Origin: Kutzneria chonburiensis
GTDB taxonomy: Bacteria > Actinomycetota > Actinomycetes > Mycobacteriales > Pseudonocardiaceae
DNA length: 64,000 nucleotides
Direction: 5' to 3'
Assembly (NCBI RefSeq): GCF_028622115.1
Contig: NZ_CP097263.1
Span: 8,184,001-8,248,000, forward strand
A program made the position numbers and the translations under genes. The notes under the pieces are model-generated. The model worked only from the letters and a program-made list of their open reading frames with translations. It had not been told where the DNA came from and searched no databases. Positions 33,866-43,200 of the stretch are shown here, one piece after another; position 1 is the stretch's first letter, and each line of letters starts with the position of its first letter.

Positions 33866-33895
33866 CGTTGGGGCGGGGTGGGGTCGGGGGTGGGG
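33843..33895 (+). other. Two adjacent G-quadruplex motifs
   Basis: G5-T-G4-T-G3-T-G4 (33843-33861) has single-base loops, the most stable parallel quadruplex class. A second set, G4-C-G4-T-G4-TC-G5-T-G4, spans 33870-33895. Together nine G-runs on the plus strand lie straight after the A-depleted tract. Confidence 0.75.
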
Positions 33896-34207
33896 CGATG
33901 CTCATGCGGGGGCGCACTGTGGGTGGTCTCATCAATATTGACTACGCCGAGTGGGTGATGTTGGCGGGTGGGTGTGGGTCTTGGGTGTCGGTGTGAGCTG
34001 GGGGGATGGTGGGTGAATGATCAACTGTCTGGTGTGGACGGTGGAACTGGGTGTGGGTGGGACCCGTTGCGGAGGGTGTTCCTAGGTCGATAGTGGTGGC
34101 GTGGTCATGGAAGGAACATCGACGGGTGGAAGTGGATGGTTTTCGTGTAAACTACTTGTAATTTGCTCCAGCAAGATCCGAATTAAATTCGAACACCGGG
34201 AGCAATC
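33896..34207 (+). promoter_or_regulatory. Gene-free promoter region of the small membrane protein
   Basis: No gene is seen. The stretch is G/T-rich and then, just before the gene, unusually AT-rich. Palindromes TCAATATTGA (33932-33941) and CGAATTAAATTCG (34179-34191) stand out from the GC-rich background; the second sits between a likely -10 region (around GTAAACT at 34147) and the ribosome site GGGAG, so it may be an operator. Confidence 0.45.
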
Positions 34208-34540
34208 ATGAAGCTGGGTGCCGACGAGCACGCAGACTCCGTCCACTACCGCCGCGACCGCTCGCTCAACCCGATCCTGCTGCCATTCATGATCGTCTTT
34301 TTCCTGCTGACCGCGGTGGTGATCGCGGTGCTGATCACCGTGGCGGCCACGGCGTACCTGCTGGCGGTGGCGGGGGCGGCGCTGTGGGGACTGGTGAGAC
34401 CCAAGCGCGACGGCCTGAGCCGCCGTCAGATGGTGGGGGTGACGGTCGAGGTGATCAACAAGGTGGCGCTGCGGACGCGGCGCGGCCGGCACGCGAAGAC
34501 GGGGCTGCTGCCCCGCGCGCTGGTGCTGTTCACTCGCTGA
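34208..34540 (+). CDS. Small hypothetical membrane protein
   Basis: The 110-residue protein has two hydrophobic segments (about 24-42 and 46-62), then a basic C-terminal region. ATG 34208 has GGGAG six bases ahead. No family is recognised. The last 11 bases overlap the end of the convergent hydrolase gene. It follows the odd A-depleted region and its AT-rich promoter. Confidence 0.7.
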   Translation: MKLGADEHADSVHYRRDRSLNPILLPFMIVFFLLTAVVIAVLITVAATAYLLAVAGAALWGLVRPKRDGLSRRQMVGVTVEVINKVALRTRRGRHAKTGLLPRALVLFTR

Positions 34541-35282
34541 ACGTGATCCACTCCACGACCCGCTCGGCCACGAGGTTCTCGTTCTCCTCGCAGGTGCCGT
34601 CGATCTCCACCAGCACGTCGTCGACCTTCAACCGCCGGGCGGCGGCCCGGGACGACTCGACCGGAATCCGGTCGTCCTTGGTCCCGTGCACGATCAGCGT
34701 CGGCGGCAGGATCTCGCCGAACACGAAGCTCGGCCGCACCCAGAACGCCTCGTTGAGAAACGCCCGCCCGTGCCGCACGCCGGGCCCGTGCTCCAGATAG
34801 CCGACTTCGGCCAGCTGCGGTGACGCCACGCGCCCGCCGGCCCAGTTCGGATTCTGATCGATGTAGTCGCCCTTGAAGTTCAGCTGCGGCGTGAGCAGCA
34901 CCAGACGGTCCAACTCCGTCGGCCGGCGCGCGGCGTAGAAGGCGGCGAGCCCGCCGCTGAACCTCGTGCCCAGCAACGACACCCGCCGCGCCCCGGTCTC
35001 GGCCCGGATGTACTCGACGGCAGCGCGAAGATCATTCAGATGCTCGGTGAGCGTCCGCTCCTCCTGCACGCCTTCGCTCGCGCCGTGCCCACGATGATCG
35101 AACCGCAGCGAGGCAACGCCTTCGACCGCCAGTTCTTCGGCCAGCAGCGGGAACAGCCCGTTCTCGTCCCGGTCGAGGCCTTCGCTGTGGGCGAGAACCA
35201 CCGCCCGGTGCGGCACGCCCGACAGCGGCGCGGTCACGGTCCCGGCCAGCCGCAGGCCGTCGAGCGACCGAAAGCTCCCCAT
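34530..35282 (-). CDS. Alpha/beta hydrolase-fold protein lacking the catalytic serine
   Basis: The 250-residue protein has a clear alpha/beta hydrolase core (VVLAHSEG, LRFDHRGHGAS, then LLGTRFSGG, VHGTKDDRIP). In the nucleophile elbow G-x-S-x-G the Ser position is R107 (G105-T-R-F-S109), and the C-terminal region expected to carry the catalytic His (after VEIDG) has C and E instead. Related proteins in other actinobacteria and in exosortase-linked hydrolases show a similar non-Ser elbow (G-x-R-x-x-G). It may be a binding protein or use another mechanism. An upstream GTG/ATG extension is less likely since the fold starts at residue 4. Confidence 0.78.
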   Translation of the reverse strand: MGSFRSLDGLRLAGTVTAPLSGVPHRAVVLAHSEGLDRDENGLFPLLAEELAVEGVASLRFDHRGHGASEGVQEERTLTEHLNDLRAAVEYIRAETGARRVSLLGTRFSGGLAAFYAARRPTELDRLVLLTPQLNFKGDYIDQNPNWAGGRVASPQLAEVGYLEHGPGVRHGRAFLNEAFWVRPSFVFGEILPPTLIVHGTKDDRIPVESSRAAARRLKVDDVLVEIDGTCEENENLVAERVVEWITFSE

Positions 35283-35394
35283 GCGCCGATGCTCCCATGC
35301 GCGGGCGCGCAGCGGAGCGGCCTTCGCCGTCGATCCAGGGAAGACGGCACGATCGAGCCCGCGTCCGGCGCAACTCCGCACGCGGGCCGATCGG

Positions 35395-35619
35395 TCAGAC
35401 GACGCTGCCGTCGATCACGACAGCGGGCAGCTGATGGCCACGAGCGCTCAGCGCATGGCCGAGCGCCACCAGGCGGGCGCCGAAGTCGGCGTGTTGCTGA
35501 CGGCTGAAGGTGCCGTCGAGCATGGCCAGGGTCACCGCGGGCACGGCGTCGTTGACGCTCATGAGTTCGGCGAGCAGTTCACGGTCCGCACGAATCAATG
35601 CAACCTCCCGTCCGACCAT
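35395..35619 (-). CDS. Small hypothetical protein
   Basis: From ATG 35619 the frame encodes 74 residues, mostly predicted helix, with codon use normal for the genome (GC-rich third positions). No family is recognised and the ribosome site is weak. It stands between the LacI gene (divergent) and the hydrolase-like gene, 112 bp upstream of the latter on the same strand. The frame is open for a long way upstream, but that part is antisense to the LacI gene. Confidence 0.5.
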   Translation of the reverse strand: MVGREVALIRADRELLAELMSVNDAVPAVTLAMLDGTFSRQQHADFGARLVALGHALSARGHQLPAVVIDGSVV

Positions 35620-35769
35620 CCACGCGCCCCGGTCACAGCCATAGACGATGGCCGGGAGTCGAAGGTTGCGTGGGAGGAGGGGGAAACGGTGACCCGGCGC
35701 GAAGTTGGCCGGGGAAGTGGCTGCGGCGGGGCCTGTGGATGAGGGGTGGGGCGGTGGGTCATTGCCAGG

Positions 35770-35781
35770 GAGAGCGCTCTC
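35770..35781. promoter_or_regulatory. LacI-type operator in the LacI gene promoter
   Basis: GAGAGCGCTCTC is a perfect palindrome that ends ten bases before TACAAA (35791-35796), the likely -10 box, so a bound repressor would block RNA polymerase: autoregulation. Confidence 0.75.
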
Positions 35782-35802
35782 TGGGCGTGCTACAAATGCT
35801 GC

Positions 35803-36834
35803 ATGAGCACCGATCAGGCGCCGCCGACGCTGGAGCATGTGGCGAAGGTGGCGGGGGTGTCGAGGGCGACGGTGTCGCGGGTGGTGAACGGCATCCGCAA
35901 CGTCGACCCGGAGCTGCGCGAAGCAGTGGAGAAGGCGATCGAGCAGACGGGGTACGTGCCGAACCGGGCGGCGCGGTCGCTGGTGACACGGAGGGCCGGC
36001 GCGGTGGCGCTGGTGGTGTCGGAGCCGAGCAAACATGAAGACGCGTTCCCGGGAGGGGTGTTCGCGGACCCGTTCTTCGGCCGCGTGGTGAGCGGTGTGC
36101 TGCGGGTGCTCGGCCCGCTGGACGTGAGCCCGGTGCTGATGCTGGTGGACTCGGAGAAAGCCCGAGCCCAGCTGATGAACCGGCTGAAGCAAGATCGGTT
36201 CGACGGGGTGCTGCTGATCTCGATCGACCCGAGGGACCCGCTGCCGGGACAGCTGACCGAGGCGGGGGTGCCGACGGTGATGTTTGCCCGGCCGGTGCGG
36301 CCGACGCCGATCAGCTACGTGGATGTGGCCCACGAAGACGGGGCGAGGCTGGCGGCGGAACACCTGGTGGCGAGGGGATGCCGGCAGGTGGCGACGGTGA
36401 GTGGACCGATGGACACGCCGGCGGGACAAGATCGGCTGGCCGGCTTCCGGTCGACGATGGCGCGTCACGGCCAGGCGTTCGTGCCGAGCGCAGAAGGCGA
36501 CTTCACGCAGGTCGGCGGGGAGCGGGCGACGGAGGCGCTGCTGGCCAAGGAGCAGTTCGACGGGCTGTTCGTGGCCAACGACCTGATGGCCATGGGTGCC
36601 ATCGACGTGTTGCGCCGGCACGGAAAGCGTGTGCCGGAAGACGTCTCGGTGGTGGGCTTCGACGACAGCGGCGCGGCGCTGGGCTGCCGGCCGCAGCTGA
36701 CCACGATCCGTCAGCCGGTGGAGGACATGGCGGCGGAGATGGCCCGCCTGGTGCTGGAGCACATCGGCGGCGAAGGCCAGCGGGTCACCTCGGTGATCTT
36801 CGAGCCGGTGCTGGTGGTCCGCGCGTCCTCCTGA
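35803..36834 (+). CDS. LacI-family transcriptional regulator
   Basis: The 343-residue protein has the LacI helix-turn-helix and hinge (TLEHVAKVAGVSRATVSRVV; GYVPNRAARSLVTRR) and a periplasmic-binding-protein-like sensor domain (VVSEPS..., DPFFGRVVSGV, FVANDLMAMGAIDVL, VPEDVSVVGFDDS). ATG 35803 lacks a ribosome site and is seven bases after the -10 box, so the transcript is likely leaderless. Operators of the GAGAGCGCTCTC type flank the gene on both sides, and the next gene is a secreted glycoside hydrolase, its likely target. The inducer is probably a beta-glucan oligosaccharide, inferred from the GH16 domain. Confidence 0.92.
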   Translation: MSTDQAPPTLEHVAKVAGVSRATVSRVVNGIRNVDPELREAVEKAIEQTGYVPNRAARSLVTRRAGAVALVVSEPSKHEDAFPGGVFADPFFGRVVSGVLRVLGPLDVSPVLMLVDSEKARAQLMNRLKQDRFDGVLLISIDPRDPLPGQLTEAGVPTVMFARPVRPTPISYVDVAHEDGARLAAEHLVARGCRQVATVSGPMDTPAGQDRLAGFRSTMARHGQAFVPSAEGDFTQVGGERATEALLAKEQFDGLFVANDLMAMGAIDVLRRHGKRVPEDVSVVGFDDSGAALGCRPQLTTIRQPVEDMAAEMARLVLEHIGGEGQRVTSVIFEPVLVVRASS

Positions 36835-36846
36835 GCCGGCGGCTTG

Positions 36847-36913
36847 GAGAGCGCTCTCTTGACGCACCTGTGAACCTCCGGTAAACCTGTGTATCAGTTC
36901 GGAGAGCGCTCTC
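36847..36913 (+). promoter_or_regulatory. Promoter with two LacI-type operators for the GH16 gene
   Basis: TTGACG (36859-36864) and TAAACC (36882-36887) are spaced 17 bp apart. One GAGAGCGCTCTC palindrome (36847-36858) abuts the -35 box and a second (36902-36913) lies just after the expected start of transcription, 55 bp from the first. This is a classic arrangement for tight repression by the adjacent LacI protein. Confidence 0.78.
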
Positions 36914-36964
36914 CCGCCAGAGGGGCTACTCGGTCCGCTGCCACGACGTACCTCTGGAGATCCG

Positions 36965-39873
36965 ATGAAGGCTCTCTCCTGTGCGCTGCTGCTCGTGCTC
37001 GGTCTGTGCGCACCGGTGCTCGTCCCGCCCCCGCCCATGCCGCCGCAACCCTGCTCTCGCAAGGCAAACCGGCGCTCGCCTCGACCGAGGAGGGCGGCGG
37101 CACGCCGGCCTCGGCGGCGGTCGACGGCGATCCGAACACGCGCTGGTCGAGCGCGTGGAACGATCCGCAGTGGTTACGTGTCGACCTCGGCTCCACCCAG
37201 CAGATCAGCCAGGTCGTTCTGCAGTGGGAAGCGGCGTACGCGACCAGCTTCGAGATCCAGGTCTCCGACGACGGCGTCAACAACTGGCATGACATCTACT
37301 CGACCACGGCCGGAACGGGCGGTCGGCAAACGCTCTCCGTGTCGGGCAGCGGCCGCTACGTCCGTATCTACGGGACCAAGCGCGCCAATGGTTACGGCTA
37401 CTCGCTGTGGGAGTTTCAGGTCTACGGCGGCACGGACCAGCCGGGCGGCCCGCAGTGGAACCCGGTCTGGACGGACAACTTCCCCGGCGCGGCCGGCAGT
37501 GCTCCCAACGCGGCGAACTGGATCACGGCCAACGGGCCGAACCCGTCCAGCGGCGAGGTGGAGACCAACACGCCGGCCAACGTCGCCCTCGACGGCAACG
37601 GCCACGTCAACCTGACGGCGTTGAACAACAACGGCAACTGGACCTCCGGACGCATCGAGTCGCAGCGTACGGACTTCGCCGCGCCACAAGGCGGCCAGCT
37701 GATGATCACGGCGTCGATCAAGCAGCCCAACGTGGCCAACGCGCTCGGCTACTGGCCGGCCTTCCGGGCCTACGGATCGGCCTACCGCGGCAATCCCGGG
37801 TCATGGCCGGCGGTCGGCGAGACCGACATCATGGAAGGCGTCAACGGGCGGGCGCAGTCATCGGAAACCCTGCACTGCGGCACGGTTCCGGGCGGCAACT
37901 GCGGCGAGTACAACGGCATGACCAGCGGCCTCGGCACCTGCGGCGACTGCCAGACCGCCTATCACACCTACGCCGAGGTGATCGACCGGACGCTCAGTGA
38001 CGAGCAGATCCGGTTCACCATCGACGGCCAACAGGTATGGCAGGTAAGGGAAAGCCAGGTCGGCGTGAGCACATGGCAGGCCGCCGTCGATCATGGCTTC
38101 TACCTCGTGTTCGACCTGGCGATCGGCGGTGGCTACCCGAACACGGTGTGCGGCTGCACCTCGCCGAGCCCACAGACGTCGTCCGGCGGCGTGCTCAGCA
38201 TCGGCTCTGTCGGCGTCTACACCAGCACCGGCACGACCCCGCCGCCGCTGACGACCCCGCCGGTGCCGAACGGCGGCAGCGTGGTCAAGGTGACCGGCGG
38301 CCAGGGCAACTGGGGCCTGTCGGTGAACGGAAATCCTTACTACATCAAGGGAGTCACGTTCGGCCCGCAGAGCGCCACGGCCGAGGCGCACATGCAGGAC
38401 CTCAAGGAGCTCGGCGTCAACACGGTCCGGACCTGGGGCACCGATGCCTCGAGTCAGCCGCTGCTGGATCGCGCTGCCGCCGTCAACATCAAGGTGATCA
38501 ACGGGTTCTGGCTCAACCAGGGCACCGATTTCGTGAACGACACGGCGTACGAGGACAGCACGCTGAACTCGATCGTCCAGCAGGTGAACGCGTACAAGAA
38601 CCATCCGGGCGTGCTGATGTGGGACGTCGGCAACGAGGTCCTGCTGACGTTGCAGAACACCTACTCCGGCGCGCAGCTGGAGGCGGAGCGCAACGCCTAC
38701 GCCCGCTACGTCGAGCGGGTCGCGCAGGCCATCCACGCCGCTGACCCGAACCATCCGGTGACCTCGACCGACGCCTGGACCGGCGCTTGGCCTTACTACA
38801 AGGGCAATACGCCGTCGCTCGACCTGTACGCGGTCAACTCCTACGGCGCCGTCTGCAACGTGAAGCAGGATTGGATCAACGGCGGCTACACCAAGCCGTA
38901 CATCGTCACGGAGTCCGGCGAGGCCGGCGAGTGGGAGGTGCCCAACGACGCCAACGGGGTGCCGACCGAACCGTCCGACCAGCAGAAGGTTGCCGGCTAC
39001 GCCAGCGCGTGGAATTGCATTCAGGGACACACCGGCGTTTCGCTCGGGGCCACGTTGTTCAACTACGGCAACGAGAACGACTTCGGCGGTATCTGGTTCA
39101 ACCTCGAACCAGGTGGCTGGAAGTTCCCGACGTACTACCAGGTCGCCCAGAGCTACGGCGGCTCGCCGGCCACGCTGGCCGGCCCGGTGATCACGAGCAT
39201 GTCGGTGCCGCAGAACGTCAGCGCGGGCAAGCAGTTCGCGGTGAGCGTCAACGTGACCGGCTCCGTGCGCTACAACCTGATGTACACCAGCAAGTACGTC
39301 GACAACAGCACCACCTTGCGGTACGCGGACTTCACCCAGACCGGCGCGAATTCCTTCAGTGTCACCGCGCCGAACCAGCTCGGCGTCTGGAAGGTGTACG
39401 TGTACGCCTACGACGGGCACGGCAACGTGGCCGTCGAGACGAAGTCGATCAACGTGACCGTGCCGCCGGTCAGCGGCACCAATGTGGCCCGGGGCCAGCC
39501 GACGACCGCTTCCAGTTACCAGGCGACGGGAAACGGTGCTCCCTACCCGCCGAGCAACGCCGTCGACGGCAGCACCGCGACCCGGTGGGCCACCGACTGG
39601 TCCGATCCACAGTGGATCCAGGTCGACCTCGGCCGGACCACGGCGATCCACCACATCCAACTGGTGTGGGAAGCCGCGTACGGCAGGGCGTACACCATCC
39701 AGGTGTCGCCGGACGGCAACTCGAACTGGACCACGATCCATGCCACGACCACCGGAACCGGCGGCGTCGAGGACTTCGATGTGAGCGGCTCCGGCCGGTT
39801 CGTCCGGTTGACCGGCACCCAGCGCGGCACCGCGTACGGCTATTCGCTGTTCGAGTTCGGCATCTACCAGTAG
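36965..39873 (+). CDS. Secreted CBM32-GH16-GH(TIM barrel)-CBM32 enzyme, frameshift in signal peptide
   Basis: ATG 36965 (GGAG six bases ahead) starts a good signal peptide (MKALSCALLLVLGLCAPVLV) but the mature protein is in another frame: one base seems missing in the C-run at about 37024-37040, after which PAHAAATLLSQG follows. Domains by position: F5/8-type CBM32 (37065-37435), GH16 (37455-38230) with the ExDxxE active site at 37819-37836, a second catalytic barrel of GH2/GH5-like type (38280-39160) with acid/base E at 38635 (GNEV) and nucleophile E at 38911 (TESGE), an Ig-like domain and a second CBM32 (39475-39870). About 970 residues. It would cut beta-glucans outside the cell with two activities. 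The LacI sites upstream imply glucan induction. Confidence 0.82.
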
Positions 39874-39883
39874 GGAGAAGCCC

Positions 39884-40786
39884 GTGTCCCGCAAGGCCCT
39901 GCTCCTCGCCGCGGCACTGGTGCTCGCGCTGACGCCGGTCGCTCAGGCCGACGACACCGTGACCCATCACGAGTTCCAGGCCGACTGCACGATCACCCAT
40001 CACCAACCCGACGACCCCATCGTCTATCCCAACCAGCCCGGCAAGTCGCACGACCACACGTTCCTCGGCAACACCACGACCAACGCGGCGACCACCCTGC
40101 AGTCGCTGCTGGCCGCCGGTGTCGGCGCCACCACCTGCCTGGCGCCGGACGACCTGTCGGCGTACTGGTTTCCCACGCTGTACAACGGAAACCAGCCGAT
40201 CCTGTCAACCTGGCCGCAGGTCGTGTACTACAAGTCCGGCATCCTGGACTACACCAAGGTGCAGCCCTTCCCGCAGGGCCTGAAGTTCGTGGTCGGCGAC
40301 ATGATGGCCACCCAGGACGAGTTCCAGCACGCGCCCGGCGCCATCGAGGGCTGGGAGTGCGGCGACAGCTTCCACAACTGGGACTTCCCGTCCTACTGCG
40401 TCGACGGCAGCCAGGCCAACATCCGTTACCAGGCACCGAGTTGTTGGGACGGCGTGCACCTGGACTCGGCCGATCACAAGAGCCACATGGCTTATCCGGA
40501 CCGGGTCACGCTGACCTGCCCGGCCGACCATCCGGTGCCGGTGCCGATGCTGGAATTCAAGATCGCGTTCCCGGTCAGCGGGGACATGTCGCAGGTGCAC
40601 CTGGCCAGCGGGCGCGGCTACTCGTGGCACTACGACTTCTTCAACGCCTGGGACCCGCCGACGTTGGCCGCGCTGGTCAAGCACTGCATCAACGGCGGTC
40701 TCCAGTGCGATTCGCGCGGCTTCGACCAGTACAAGCCGGACCGCGGCGCCGCACTCGGCCCGAACTACCGCCTGCCGGGCCGCTAG
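39884..40786 (+). CDS. Secreted DUF1996 protein
   Basis: GTG 39884 with GGGAGAAG ahead encodes 300 residues with a Sec signal peptide (about 1-23). The DUF1996 pattern is clear: SHDHTFLG near 52, CLAPDDLSAYWFPTL, then CWDGVHLDSADHKSHMAYP and the C-terminal HYDFFNAWD. The many His and Cys residues suggest metal binding or disulfides. The family is secreted in fungi and actinobacteria and its function is unknown. It follows the GH16 enzyme after 10 bp, so it is probably in the same LacI-controlled operon. A second copy of the family is at 44073. Confidence 0.85.
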   Translation: MSRKALLLAAALVLALTPVAQADDTVTHHEFQADCTITHHQPDDPIVYPNQPGKSHDHTFLGNTTTNAATTLQSLLAAGVGATTCLAPDDLSAYWFPTLYNGNQPILSTWPQVVYYKSGILDYTKVQPFPQGLKFVVGDMMATQDEFQHAPGAIEGWECGDSFHNWDFPSYCVDGSQANIRYQAPSCWDGVHLDSADHKSHMAYPDRVTLTCPADHPVPVPMLEFKIAFPVSGDMSQVHLASGRGYSWHYDFFNAWDPPTLAALVKHCINGGLQCDSRGFDQYKPDRGAALGPNYRLPGR

Positions 40787-40803
40787 TCAAGCCTTGGAGT
40801 TCG

Positions 40804-40846
40804 GAACGGACCATTCCTCGACTCGGAGTTTGGGAATGGTCCGTTC
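40804..40846. repeat. Palindromic hairpin element, copy B (apex ACTCGGAGT)
   Basis: GAACGGACCATTCC and GGAATGGTCCGTTC form a perfect 14-bp stem, then TCG/TTG unpaired, then ACTC-G-GAGT at the top. It follows the DUF1996 gene and probably acts as its terminator. The apex matches copies A and C though the lower stem differs. Confidence 0.7.
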
Positions 40847-40915
40847 ACAGCGTCGGGTTGTCCGGTTCTGGTCAGAATCGTGGCAGAGGGGTGCCGGTGG
40901 CGTGAGAGCGCTGCC

Positions 40916-42675
40916 ATGCTGCGAAGGGTGATCAGGTTCCTGCCGCTCCTCCTGATCGTCCTGGCGCTGCCGCCGGTCCCTGCCGCGGCGGCCACGACGA
41001 CCGTGTGTGCCACGTCCTGCGACACCCTTGATCCGTCGAGGGTGCAGCAGGAGACGTTTCCCCTGCCGGACAAGAACATCAACGGCCGCAAGGTCCAGCT
41101 GCACGTCTCGGTGCCGGACGGGATGGCCTGGGCCAGCATCGATCTGGGCACGACCGGCGACGCGGTGTGGCTGGACCGCTCCTGGGACGGCGGCCGGACC
41201 TGGGAAGGCCTGCTGGGCAAGGCGAGCATCCCGAGCACGTGGACCGGCACGAGAACGCTGATGTACAACGTCTACGACCCGGTGGGGCATCGCCGGGGCG
41301 TGATCCGGGCCTGCGGCGACGCGCAGGCGGTGGGGTGCACGGATTGGCTGTACCCCACCGTGTGTGACAAGGTCTGCGACGGCACGAGCCAGCAGAACGG
41401 TGACACACAACCGGTTGCGCCGACGACGATCTACGGTCGCACGATCCGGCTGCACACCGACAACAACGGCATGGCCTGGGCGACCATGGAGGGCAACGGG
41501 CCCGGCGACGAGGTGTGGCTCGATCGGAGCTGGAACGAGGGGGCGAGCTGGCCGGACGGGTCGTCGCTCGGCCGTACGACATCGGGCCGCACGGCCATGT
41601 TCGCCACCAGGGATCCGAAAGCCAAGCTGTACGGCGGAGTCATCAGGGCCTGTGGCAAGGAAGCCACGCACGCCAACGGAAGTTGCACGGCCTGGGCCCG
41701 TCCGGCGCCGACGAGGCCGGCGCGGCGGCCGACGCGTTGATGTACGACTTCGACGCCTATCAGGGATGGTGGCCGAGCAGTTGGTGGAACTCGGCGGCCA
41801 CCTTGACGGCGTTGATCGACTACCTCCAGAAGTCCGGAAACCATGACTACGACTGGGTTGTCGGCCGCACGTTCGACGTCAACAAGGGGACCTTCCCGGC
41901 TGGCACGAAGTCCGGTGACGCGATCGAGGGCGACTTCATCAGCCGGGCGATCGACGACACGGCGTGGTGGGGACTGGCCTGGATCGCCGCCTACGAGTAC
42001 ACGCACGACCAGCGTTATCTGACCGAGGCGACGACAATTGGCAACTACGTCAACGGTTTCTGGGACAGCAAGTGTGGCGGCGGGGTGTGGTGGGATCGCG
42101 AGCGCACGTACAAGAACGCCGTGACCAACGGGCTGTACCTGAGGCTCACCGCAGCACTGCACGTAGACACGCCAGGTGACACCGTCTGGGGTCAAAGGGC
42201 TGTGGCGGCGGGGAATTGGTACCTGAACAGCGGTCTGATCAACGGGCAGAACCAGGTCAACGACGGCCTTACCAGCGACTGCCGCAACAACGGGCAGACG
42301 GTCTGGACGTACAACCAGGGCCTGGCGATCGGCGGCTTCACCGAGCTGTACACGGTCAGCGGAAACCAGATCTGGCTCAACACGGCGACAAGACTGGCCA
42401 ATGCCGTCGGCCAGGGCGTGCTGACCGAATCCTGCGAGCCCAGCTGCGACGACAATCAGAAGCAGTTCAAGGGAATTCTCGTCCGCTACCTGGCCGAGCT
42501 CGGCTACCAGCCGTACCTTCAGACGCAGGCCAACTCCTTGTGGGCCAACGATCGCGACCCGCTCAACCGCCTCGGCCTGCGCTGGGCCGGCGGCACGCCG
42601 AACGCGGTCGACTGGCGAACGCAGGCCAGCGCGCTGGAAGCCCTTACCGCGACGCCGAATCCAGCAGGAGGTTGA
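40916..42675 (+). pseudogene. GH76 (alpha-1,6-mannanase-like) secreted protein with apparent frameshift
   Basis: The first part (40916 to about 41700) encodes a signal peptide and a beta-type N-terminal domain with two repeats (DGMAWASIDLG...WLDRSWDGG and NGMAWATMEGN...WLDRSWNEG), which precedes GH76 domains in other actinobacteria. Near 41700, inside CTAWAR, the frame must shift by a missing base (GGGCCCGTCC region) to read on as SGADEAGAAADALM and the GH76 (alpha/alpha)6 domain, with the catalytic-type aspartate pair region SRAIDDTAWWGLAW and a CGGGVWWD motif. The two parts make one normal protein of about 585 residues. GH76 enzymes cut alpha-1,6-mannan. Whether the break is real or a sequencing error cannot be told here. 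Confidence 0.72.
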
Positions 42676-43189
42676 CCAGCGCGATCACGTTGTCGGTCGC
42701 CGGCTCGTGCCCGCCGAGCAGATGGGTGTACATGAACGAGTCGCCGATGCGGACGATCGCCTGCGCCAGCACGGCCGTCGGCACCGCGAAGTCCACACCG
42801 GACTCGGCCAGCAGCTTGGCGAACAGCGTCGTCGCGCGCTGTTCGACCAGGCCGGGGGCGAGCACGATCCGGATGAACAGCAGTGGATCGCGTTCGATGA
42901 AGGCCCGCAACGGTTCGGCGCTGATCACGGCGTACATGAACTGCTTGAAGACGGCCCGCACACGGTCAAGGCCCTCGGCGCGGACGGTCTCAAGGCAGTG
43001 GTGGAACGTGCGCTCGGTCTGCTCGGCCAGCACCATGGCCACCAGCTCGTCGTGGTTGCCGATGCGTCGATACAGCGTGGCGCGGCTCAGGCCCAGGTCG
43101 GCGGCCAGCGCGGACATGTCCAGCGGCAGGCCGGCGAGGTAGGCGGCGGTGGCCGCGCGGACCACGTCCTCGGTGCTGTTCCTTGTCAA
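42644..43189 (-). CDS. TetR-family transcriptional regulator
   Basis: The start is TTG 43189, with AGGAGG five bases ahead. The 181-residue protein has a TetR-like helix-turn-helix (MSALAADLGLSRATLYRRIGNHDEL) near residues 26-49 and a helical ligand domain (QsdR-like). The 3' end overlaps the GH76 gene by 32 bases, tail to tail. It is divergent from an alpha/beta hydrolase gene, with a perfect palindrome between them, so it probably represses both. Confidence 0.85.
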   Translation of the reverse strand: MTRNSTEDVVRAATAAYLAGLPLDMSALAADLGLSRATLYRRIGNHDELVAMVLAEQTERTFHHCLETVRAEGLDRVRAVFKQFMYAVISAEPLRAFIERDPLLFIRIVLAPGLVEQRATTLFAKLLAESGVDFAVPTAVLAQAIVRIGDSFMYTHLLGGHEPATDNVIALVNLLLDSASR

Positions 43190-43200
43190 TCCGGCCTCCT

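Noticed and set aside
33348-33935. Lys/Arg/Glu-rich 195-codon frame on the minus strand of the A-depleted tract
   Set aside because: Low complexity caused by base composition; no ribosome site and normal codon bias absent.
33419-34207. Possible integration (att) site or island after tRNA-Ala
   Set aside because: No integrase gene and no second copy of the tRNA 3' end (GGTTCGATTCCCCTC) is seen in the window.
35620-37062. Minus-strand open frame of over 480 codons opposite the LacI gene
   Set aside because: It is His/Arg/Gln-rich shadow sequence from codon bias of the LacI gene, which has clear domains on the other strand.
37858-39894. 678-codon open frame on the minus strand opposite the GH16 enzyme
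   Set aside because: No recognisable domain, and the plus strand encodes well-known catalytic domains.
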